19,735 bases of DNA from an uncultured Campylobacter sp. GTDB taxonomy: Bacteria > Campylobacterota > Campylobacteria > Campylobacterales > Campylobacteraceae. The translations under genes were made by a program, and so were the position numbers. Of this stretch, positions 14,420 to 19,735 are shown piece after piece (the stretch's first letter is position 1; each line of letters opens with the position of its first letter). The notes beneath the pieces were generated by a model. It was given only the letters and a program-made list of their open reading frames with translations. It was not told the origin of the DNA and did no database searches. The DNA lies in the NCBI RefSeq assembly GCF_937921625.1, contig NZ_CAKZTI010000004.1:1-19735 (forward strand), read 5' to 3'.

Positions 14420-15624
14420 TGCTGATCGTTCAAAAATACGGCGGTACGAGCGTCGGCACGCTAGAGCGGATCGAGGCGGTCGCGCAGCGCGTGATAAAGA
14501 CTAAAAACGAAGGACACGATGTCGCGGTAATCGTCTCTGCGATGAGCGGCGTTACCAATCAGCTCATCGAGCAGGCGGAATTTTTTACTAAAACTCCCAT
14601 AGGCAGAGAGATGGACGTGTTGCTAAGCTCGGGCGAGCGCGTTACGAGTGCACTTTTAGCTATCGCGCTAAACGCCAAGGGCTACCCTGCGATCGCGTTT
14701 AGCGGGCGTGGTGCGGGTATCGTGACGGATAATTTTCACACCAAAGCTCGCATCGTCTCTATCGATCCAAAAAGCATGCAAGAGGCGCTAAAACAGGGTA
14801 AAATCGTCGTCGTCGCGGGCTTTCAGGGTATCAGCACCGCAGGCGAAGTAACTACGCTCGGGCGAGGCGGGAGCGATCTTAGCGCAGTCGCCGTCGCAGG
14901 AGCGCTGAATGCCGATCTGTGTGAAATTTACACCGATGTAGACGGCGTATATACGACCGATCCGCGCATTGAGCCAAAGGCTAAGAAGCTTGATCGCATC
15001 AGTTACGACGAGATGCTTGAGCTTGCGAGCTTGGGAGCGAAGGTTTTGCAAAATCGAAGTGTCGAGCTTGCGAAGAAATTAAACGTAAATTTGGTGACGC
15101 GAAGCAGTTTTAACGATCATGAAGGAACACTCATAACAGGAGAAGAAAAGATGGAAGATGCGGTAATTAGCGGCATTGCACTGGATAAAAATCAAGCAAG
15201 AATTACGATTAGAAACGTAGAGGATCGCCCCGGCGTCGCGGCTGAAATTTTCTCCGCGCTTGCGAGCAAGGAGATCAACGTCGATATGATCGTGCAAAAT
15301 ATCGGACGAAACGGCGAGACGAATTTGGGCTTTACCGTGCCGCAAAACGAGCTGCAGATTGCTTATGCGGTAATGAAAGAGGTAAATCCAAATCCGAATT
15401 CCATCATCGAATCGGACGCCGATATCGTCAAAGTATCTTTAGTCGGAGTAGGTATGAAAAGCCACAGCGGTATAGCCAGCAAGGCGTTTAAGACGCTTGC
15501 GGATGAGGGGATAAATATCCAGATGATCTCCACGAGCGAGATTAAAATTTCGATGATCGTAGAGGCCAAATACGGCGAGCTTGCCGTGCGCGCGCTGCAT
15601 AAAGCCTACGATTTGGATAAATAA
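14419..15624 (+). CDS. lysC: Aspartate kinase
   Basis: LysC phosphorylates aspartate, the first step towards lysine, threonine, methionine and the cell-wall precursor diaminopimelate. The catalytic domain opens with MLIVQKYGGTSVG and includes FSGRGAGIVTD, TTLGRGGSDLSAVAVAGAL and CEIYTDVDGVYTTDPRI. Two ACT regulatory domains occupy about residues 245-401 (ARITIRNVEDRPGVAAEIF and SLVGVGMKSHSGIASKAFKT). At 401 residues it is a monofunctional class with standard ACT domains, probably feedback-inhibited by lysine and/or threonine. The start is set by a strong Shine-Dalgarno (AAGGAGG) in the end of rppH. An in-frame internal ATG at 15151 with its own ribosome binding site may give a separate regulatory subunit. 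The stop overlaps hobA by one base (TAATG). Confidence 0.97.
   Translation: MLIVQKYGGTSVGTLERIEAVAQRVIKTKNEGHDVAVIVSAMSGVTNQLIEQAEFFTKTPIGREMDVLLSSGERVTSALLAIALNAKGYPAIAFSGRGAGIVTDNFHTKARIVSIDPKSMQEALKQGKIVVVAGFQGISTAGEVTTLGRGGSDLSAVAVAGALNADLCEIYTDVDGVYTTDPRIEPKAKKLDRISYDEMLELASLGAKVLQNRSVELAKKLNVNLVTRSSFNDHEGTLITGEEKMEDAVISGIALDKNQARITIRNVEDRPGVAAEIFSALASKEINVDMIVQNIGRNGETNLGFTVPQNELQIAYAVMKEVNPNPNSIIESDADIVKVSLVGVGMKSHSGIASKAFKTLADEGINIQMISTSEIKISMIVEAKYGELAVRALHKAYDLDK
15151..15624 (+). CDS. lysC: Possible aspartate kinase beta subunit from internal start
   Basis: Within lysC, an ATG at codon 245 is preceded by AGGAG at 15138-15142 with an 8-base spacer, in the same frame. Translation from it would give a 157-residue protein containing only the two ACT domains, beginning MEDAVISGIALDKNQA. 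In Bacillus and Corynebacterium, lysC is known to encode overlapping alpha and beta subunits this way. The corynebacterial beta subunit, as I recall it, begins MEEAVLTGVATDKSEA, which lines up from the first residue. The ribosome binding site and frame are seen directly; use of this start here is inferred. Confidence 0.5.
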   Translation: MEDAVISGIALDKNQARITIRNVEDRPGVAAEIFSALASKEINVDMIVQNIGRNGETNLGFTVPQNELQIAYAVMKEVNPNPNSIIESDADIVKVSLVGVGMKSHSGIASKAFKTLADEGINIQMISTSEIKISMIVEAKYGELAVRALHKAYDLDK

Positions 15625-16157
15625 TGCAGGATCTGCACACTTGGAGCGTCACGGCGATGCGCTCCGAGCCCGGACTTGAGTGGCTCGAGGATCGCAAGGA
15701 GGACTGGACGCCACTTTTAGCATCAAAGCTAAAATTCCTCCACGACGGCTTTGCTTTCATCGTCATCTGCGACGATGAGCGAAGCTGGTTTAGCGAATAT
15801 ATCATCAAAAAGATCAACTCCTCTACCAACTCCCGCCCGCTGCTACCGTTTTTTTCGCTACGCTCGCTTTATCGCGGCGGCGTAAATAGCCTGGAGGATG
15901 CGCTGCTGCTAAACGATATGTTAAGCCTCGCGTTTGCCAACGGCTTTATATATTTTTACATCGGTAACGGCAACCATCCGCTAGCCAAGATCGCCAAAAG
16001 CCACGAGGACAGCTATCTGTGGCTCATCGACGAGAGGCTGCAAAACAGCTTCTACATGAGCGAGAGCGATCCTAGCCTGGATCTCAAACTTATCCAGCTT
16101 TTTAAAATTTTAGACAAAAGCATTGACGCCGTGCTTTTTGACGAAGTGGTGCTTTGA
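15624..16157 (+). CDS. hobA: DnaA initiator-associating protein HobA
   Basis: HobA is a Campylobacterota-specific protein that binds domain I of DnaA and helps assemble DnaA at the replication origin; it is a structural relative of E. coli DiaA. The 177-residue length matches the roughly 180 residues of Helicobacter pylori HobA. The stretches RKEDWTPLLASKLKFLHDGF, NSRPLLPFFSLRSLY and FIYFYIGNGNHPLAKIAK resemble that protein. The order lysC-hobA-holB-folP is the same as in H. pylori, which strongly supports the call. The start overlaps the lysC stop by one base, and its own stop overlaps the holB start. Confidence 0.92.
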   Translation: MQDLHTWSVTAMRSEPGLEWLEDRKEDWTPLLASKLKFLHDGFAFIVICDDERSWFSEYIIKKINSSTNSRPLLPFFSLRSLYRGGVNSLEDALLLNDMLSLAFANGFIYFYIGNGNHPLAKIAKSHEDSYLWLIDERLQNSFYMSESDPSLDLKLIQLFKILDKSIDAVLFDEVVL

Positions 16158-16774
16158 AAATCATAAATCAGATCGTTTTAACGAACGATTATGAGGGCTT
16201 TAAAGATAAAATTTTAGCCGAAATTCCGCGCAAAAATTTAAGGTTTTTCGAAAGCGTCGAACTTAAGATCGACGAGGCGCGAAAGATCATCGACGAAGCC
16301 TACGTCGCCGAGCGCGAGGATAAGATTATCGTCATCGCCGCTACGAAATTCGGCGAGGAGGCGCAAAACGCTCTGCTTAAAATTTTAGAGGAGCCGCCTA
16401 AAAATACGGTGTTTTTCCTGATCACCCCCTTCATCAACGCCCTGCTGCCCACCATCCGCTCGCGCCTCGTGGTGCAAAACCTCTGCGTGCGAAAGCCCAG
16501 ATACCGCACCGGGCTAAACTTAACCAGGCTAAGCCTAAAGGAAGCGGTGGAGTTTATCGACGCGCAGATCGCGCTGGAGCGCAAGGGCGAGCTGAACAAA
16601 ACGGCGCTAAAAGCGCTCATCGGCGAGATCGCGCTAGAGTGCTTCGAAGCGGGCGTCAGGCTAAGCGGCGATGAGCTGCAGCGGATTGACCGCTTGAGTT
16701 ATCTTGCCGAGCATAACGCCAAAGCCCATGCCGTGCTTACTCCGTTGCTGTTGATGATCGAGGAGAAAAGATGA
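16154..16774 (+). CDS. holB: DNA polymerase III delta' subunit, short form
   Basis: HolB is the delta' subunit of the clamp loader. The recognisable core is FGEEAQNALLKILEEPPKNTVFFLIT (Leu-Leu-Lys-Ile-Leu-Glu-Glu-Pro-Pro at residues 74-82), followed by LLPTIRSRLVVQ, in which Ser103-Arg104 correspond to the SRC-type arginine-finger motif; the Cys is replaced by Leu. At 206 residues it is much shorter than E. coli delta' (334). It lacks the N-terminal P-loop-like region and most of the C-terminal collar domain, a reduction also found in other Campylobacterota. The start is a TTG whose last two bases overlap the hobA stop (TTGA), so translation is probably coupled and modest. The stop overlaps the folP ATG (ATGA). 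Confidence 0.88.
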   Translation: MKIINQIVLTNDYEGFKDKILAEIPRKNLRFFESVELKIDEARKIIDEAYVAEREDKIIVIAATKFGEEAQNALLKILEEPPKNTVFFLITPFINALLPTIRSRLVVQNLCVRKPRYRTGLNLTRLSLKEAVEFIDAQIALERKGELNKTALKALIGEIALECFEAGVRLSGDELQRIDRLSYLAEHNAKAHAVLTPLLLMIEEKR

Positions 16775-17913
16775 AAATTTATAAAATTTCAAACGAGGCC
16801 GATTTTGCGCTGATTTGCGAGCGCATCGGCGTGCGAAATGCAGGACGGGCGATAATGCAGAAAAAATCGCGCCTAAACTTTTTCTATCTAAAAGATCTGC
16901 GAGCGCCCGCGGCGAATATTTTAAAACAGGATGCCCTTAGTATCGGCGCCGAGCTTGCGTGCAACGAAGGGGTGATCCTAGGGCGCGATGATACGGACGC
17001 GGTTTTGATCGCAAATGACCGCCAGATCGAAGTTCTGGCGCAAAAAGAAGCGCTGCAGGATTTCGGGCTAAAAGAGCTCGCGAAATTTCTAAGCGAGAAA
17101 TTTGCTAAGCCGCAAAGCTGCGAAATAATGGGCGTCGTCAATATCAACTCCGATAGCTTCAACCCCGCAAGCCGCGTGGCAAGCTTAAAAGAGGCGACCA
17201 ATAAGATCGAAAAGATGATCGAGCAGGGTGCTGCTATCATCGATATCGGCGGCGTGAGCTCGCGCCCGGGCAGCCAGTACTGCGGCAGGGATGAGGAGTT
17301 TGCGCGCATAAAGGATGTCGTGAGCGAAATTTACCGCCTAGGCTTGCATGAAAAGGCTAAATTTAGCCTCGATAGCTTCGATGAGTATTGTTTGGAATTT
17401 GCGCTAGATCGGGGCTTTAGTATCATTAACGACATCAGCGCAAATCTCGCTCTTGCCCCGCTTGCGCTTCGCTATGACGCCGCTTACGTGCTGATGCACA
17501 TGCAAGGAAAGCCGCAAAATATGCAGCTTGCGCCCAAATATGACGATCTGATGGGCGAGATCGATGAGTTTTTTGCGCAGAATTTGCAGCAGCTGCAAAG
17601 CGCGGGGCTTAAAAAGATCATCCTTGACGTGGGCATCGGCTTTGGTAAGACCGCCGAGCAAAATTTAGTGCTGATTAAAAATTTGCAGCATTTCTTGCAC
17701 TTCGGCTGCCCGCTGCTTGTAGGCGCGAGCAGAAAGAGCGTTATCGATTTTTACAGCCCCTCCGCGGTCGAGGATAGGCTCGCAGGCTCGCTGTATCTGC
17801 ACCAGGTTGCCGCTTTAAACGGCGCCGCGATCATCCGCACGCACGACGTTTTCGAACACGTTCAAATGCTGCGGCTAATGCGCGCGATGGACGTCGCTGC
17901 GGTAAAATTTTAG
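16771..17913 (+). CDS. folP: Dihydropteroate synthase with N-terminal extension
   Basis: FolP condenses p-aminobenzoate with the pterin pyrophosphate to make dihydropteroate in folate synthesis, and is the sulfonamide target. The TIM-barrel enzyme begins at about residue 118 with EIMGVVNINSDSF, then DIGGVSSRPGSQ (from residue 158), IINDISA, YVLMHMQGKPQNMQ, KIILDVGIGFGKT and LLVGASRKSVI, all standard motifs. The first 115 residues are an extra domain not found in E. coli FolP; H. pylori and C. jejuni proteins are also long (about 380 residues). It is the last gene of the operon and overlaps holB by four bases. NSDSF replaces the more common NxTPDSF loop, as in related species. Confidence 0.95.
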   Translation: MKIYKISNEADFALICERIGVRNAGRAIMQKKSRLNFFYLKDLRAPAANILKQDALSIGAELACNEGVILGRDDTDAVLIANDRQIEVLAQKEALQDFGLKELAKFLSEKFAKPQSCEIMGVVNINSDSFNPASRVASLKEATNKIEKMIEQGAAIIDIGGVSSRPGSQYCGRDEEFARIKDVVSEIYRLGLHEKAKFSLDSFDEYCLEFALDRGFSIINDISANLALAPLALRYDAAYVLMHMQGKPQNMQLAPKYDDLMGEIDEFFAQNLQQLQSAGLKKIILDVGIGFGKTAEQNLVLIKNLQHFLHFGCPLLVGASRKSVIDFYSPSAVEDRLAGSLYLHQVAALNGAAIIRTHDVFEHVQMLRLMRAMDVAAVKF

Positions 17914-18211
17914 AATTTTGCGGAATTTTCACGAAATTCCATATTTTTCACGAGATTTTTGTAAATTTGCCTTATGCGGAATTTTAAAATTCCTCAAGGA
18001 AATATTTTAATTCTTTTAAAATTTTGCAAAAGAGCTTTTGCGGAATTTTATCCGCGTTTTATTTTGCGCCTAAGCTTTCGTGCGCTTGCTCGTCGAAACT
18101 TATAAAAATTTATAAAAATTTCGCTCGATTTATGAGGCGCGTCAAAACAGCGAAGTAAAGAGGGATAAATTCTGGCGACGATTTGCATGGATTATTTCTA
18201 CGCGAGCCGAA
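17914..18211. other. Convergent intergenic region with GCGGAATTTT repeats
   Basis: This gap of about 300 bases holds no convincing gene. The word TGCGGAATTTT occurs three times (17919-17929, 17975-17985, 18039-18049). A 16-base perfect palindrome lies at 17978-17993. Confidence 0.5.
18040..18065 (+). terminator. Candidate folP terminator
   Basis: GCGGA (18040-18044) pairs with TCCGC (18051-18055) around a 6-base loop and is followed by GTTTTATTTT, a T-rich tail. It lies about 125 bases after folP, and is the most terminator-like element in this gap. Confidence 0.4.
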
Positions 18212-18616
18212 TTATTTCATTTTTGGGCGAAACGAGCGCTTTACGTCAAAGCCCTTGCTAGCGATTTTTATATCATTTGGTATCGTGCCTGCCGGAGCGG
18301 AGGCGTCCTTTTTGGCGGATAAAAACTCGACTAGGCTTTGCCAGACAAAGTCGGCATCCAGATAAAACCCCATCGCGTTAAGCTGTGGATTTATCGCCGC
18401 GGTGTGAATGTTCTGTGTGAGCTTAAAAAATACGATTAGGGCGCTCAAAATTTCATCTTTGCTTATAATTTTATCGTCGCGAACAATATTTTTCAGCGTC
18501 GTTTTGCGGTCGCCCTCTAGCGCCACGAGCTGCAGAATTTCTTCGCGTGTAGCCTGCTCGCCGACCTTGCTGAGCCATGAGACGATATGGGCGCGAAATC
18601 CATCGCTAAAGCTCAA
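18212..18616 (-). CDS. Hypothetical protein coupled to a disrupted upstream gene
   Basis: I do not recognise this 134-residue protein. It begins MSFSDGFRAHIVSWLSKVGE and is mostly helical and soluble by eye, with a strongly basic C-terminus (DVKRSFRPKMK). No signal peptide, membrane segment or catalytic motif is visible. The start is a TTG at 18616-18614 that overlaps the TGA of the upstream frame (TTGA), so it would normally be translated by coupling. Since the upstream gene is broken by stop codons, expression may be reduced. The frame itself is undisturbed. It converges on folP. Confidence 0.55.
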   Translation of the reverse strand: MSFSDGFRAHIVSWLSKVGEQATREEILQLVALEGDRKTTLKNIVRDDKIISKDEILSALIVFFKLTQNIHTAAINPQLNAMGFYLDADFVWQSLVEFLSAKKDASAPAGTIPNDIKIASKGFDVKRSFRPKMK

Positions 18617-19130
18617 GGTTCTATCGTTGCAATACTGCCTTTTAGCTCCGTCTCGTCAAACTCTAGGCTTGTGTAAGCTTTACCCTGAGAGGCGAAGATA
18701 TGGACTAAATTTTTGCCGATGAAAATCACGGAGTGAAGCAGGCGCGGCAGTTTATTTACGTCAGTTTTGCTCCAGTTTATAAATTTACCGCCGATGAAGC
18801 GATACCCGTTAATCTATTTTTCAAACTCCCTTTTATCGCCCTCGCTAAGCTTCACGGCTCGTCAGAGCCGACGAGAGTGGAGTTTCTGCGGTCGCAAACA
18901 AGCGTCTCGTCAAGCCCGTATTTTGAAACCATAAAATCATAATTGTCTTTAAATTTAGAGGTGATTTTCACGTCGTTCCCTAAAATTTTATCTTTCAAAA
19001 GCTCCTGAATCGGCGCGCTTTGTACTAAAACCGAAGCAAAATTTTATCGCTGCAAATTTACGCTGTGAACCTCGCAAATTTTACCAAAATTTACTGCTAA
19101 ATCGCCAAAAATTTATATTGCAAGCTCACG
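18613..19130 (-). pseudogene. Disrupted gene with two nonsense codons and a frameshift
   Basis: Protein-like sequence can be followed on the minus strand through several interruptions. A first part (NFASVLVQSAPIQELLKDKI, then SKFKDNYDFMVSKYGLDETL) runs from about 19043 to a TGA at 18854-18852. Near there the coding sense moves to another frame (VKLSEGDKREFEK), meets an in-frame TAG at 18816-18814, and continues (INGYRFIGGKFINWSKTDVN, then LLHSVIFIGKNLVHIF) to the TGA at 18615-18613. Upstream of a TAA at 19046-19044, the same frame gives a plausible extension (FGKICEVHSVNLQR) back to about 19130, but this is uncertain. I do not recognise the family. One frameshift and two internal stops in about 500 bases point to gene decay rather than programmed recoding. 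Confidence 0.6.
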
Positions 19131-19331
19131 GCTCGCTCAATTTTACCGCGTGTCGGCGAAATGGTAAAACCGAACGAAAAGCGTGCGGCGCGATAAATTT
19201 TAAATTTATTTTGCGAGGCGGAGCGGCGGGCAAATTTTACCGCCCGCACCTATCTTAGCGTGTTTAAAAAAGTGCGCGGGCCGCTACCGCCTAAAGTCGT
19301 AAATTTCGATAGCGGTAAAAACCGAAGCCTC
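19131..19331. other. Intergenic region with hairpins and a gene-end duplicate
   Basis: No gene is seen. A GC-rich hairpin (GCGGGC 19226-19231 with GCCCGC 19242-19247) and a near-copy of the 3' end of the next gene (19284-19306) lie here. AGCGGTA (19311-19317) also pairs with TACCGCT (19333-19339) across the gene end. Any of these could terminate the minus-strand gene. Confidence 0.45.
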
Positions 19332-19735
19332 CTACCGCTTAAAGTCGTGGATTTGTATATTTGCGCCATATTTTTTGCAAAGCTCGCTTACTTTTTCTTT
19401 CAGCTTCTCCTCGTCGTAGCAGATGAGATCGATGTATGCGTGCCTCTGCCCGGTTGCACCACCGATTATCTCCAGAAACGAGCCGCAGCTCTCCAGCTCA
19501 TCGTCCTCGATTTTGTTTCTCAGATCAAAGCCCGCCTGCATGTCGCCGTCGTTATCGATGGCTAGAAAGCAAAATTTGATGCCAAGCTCGAAAGCCTCGT
19601 TATAGATGTCGCGCTCGCCGTTTAGGTACTGATTTACGATGTCGGTTAGGCAGGTGGTACCTGCGATCACGTCCTCGCGTACCTCGCTTCCGCGCGGCTC
19701 CATCTCGTAGCTGAAAAAATTCTTTAGCGGTTCGC
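19332..19735 (-). CDS. Hypothetical protein, 5' end outside the window
   Basis: The frame is open from the window edge to a TAG stop. A Met at 19703 is possible, but the frame continues upstream with protein-like sequence (EPLKNFFSYEMEPRG), so the real start is probably beyond the window. The visible 133 residues are soluble and acidic. The middle part, FCFLAIDNDGDMQAGFDLRN, and the later GGATGQRHAYIDLICYDEEK weakly recall the DUF695-type pattern (D..G, then G.R...Y), but I cannot test that. No catalytic motif is visible. A near-copy of its last 20-odd bases lies 48 bases downstream of its end. Confidence 0.6.
   Translation of the reverse strand, partial: EPLKNFFSYEMEPRGSEVREDVIAGTTCLTDIVNQYLNGERDIYNEAFELGIKFCFLAIDNDGDMQAGFDLRNKIEDDELESCGSFLEIIGGATGQRHAYIDLICYDEEKLKEKVSELCKKYGANIQIHDFKR

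Noticed and set aside
7824..19130. Several in-frame TAG codons (8142, 9142, 18814) hinting at genome-wide TAG recoding
   Set aside because: Well-recognised genes here do not contain internal TAG. One case is explained by separate genes, and another lies in a pseudogene that also has a TAA and a frameshift. Campylobacter is not known to recode TAG.

Overview
The window looks like chromosomal DNA of a Campylobacter species (Campylobacterota). The evidence is the gene content and order (rppH-lysC-hobA-holB-folP, including the Campylobacterota-specific DnaA partner HobA; rnr-holA; rpsF-ssb-rpsR; hemW, tatB-tatC-queA), the many AAATTTTA-type words, and compact operons joined by 1-4 base overlaps. 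The fairly GC-rich core genes suggest an oral-type, higher-GC species (C. gracilis / C. rectus / C. showae-like) rather than C. jejuni. The species is inferred, not proven.

Layout. (1) 1-1762: an AT-rich accessory end with one minus-strand membrane-anchored hypothetical gene and long gene-poor stretches. (2) 1763-5930, plus: an operon of an HDOD-domain signalling protein with a large low-complexity insertion, RNase R (rnr) and the DNA polymerase III delta subunit (holA). (3) 6015-7306, plus: the classical rpsF-ssb-rpsR operon, closed by a perfect 11-bp hairpin. (4) 7419-8321, plus: two small accessory membrane genes. The second is split by an in-frame TAG from a C-terminal peptidoglycan-binding-like domain. 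(5) 8650-13812, minus: hemW, then tatB-tatC-queA, a degenerate histidine-kinase/receiver-like protein and a small unknown protein. (6) 13949-17913, plus: rppH-lysC-hobA-holB-folP, fully overlapping. (7) 17914-19735: an accessory/decaying tail with a small unknown gene coupled to a disrupted upstream gene, then the 3' part of another unknown gene that runs off the window.

The core genes cover RNA decay (RNase R, RppH), replication (HolA, HolB, HobA, SSB), translation (S6, S18, queuosine tRNA modification), Tat protein export, haem-related radical-SAM chemistry, and aspartate-family and folate biosynthesis. I see no rRNA, tRNA, CRISPR array, insertion sequence or prophage.

I did not find a clear new multi-gene system. 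The observations most worth checking are the in-frame TAG before the peptidoglycan-binding-like domain, the likely internal start in lysC for a separate regulatory subunit, the roughly 140-residue insertion inside the HDOD domain, and the degenerate kinase/receiver protein in the tat-queA operon.
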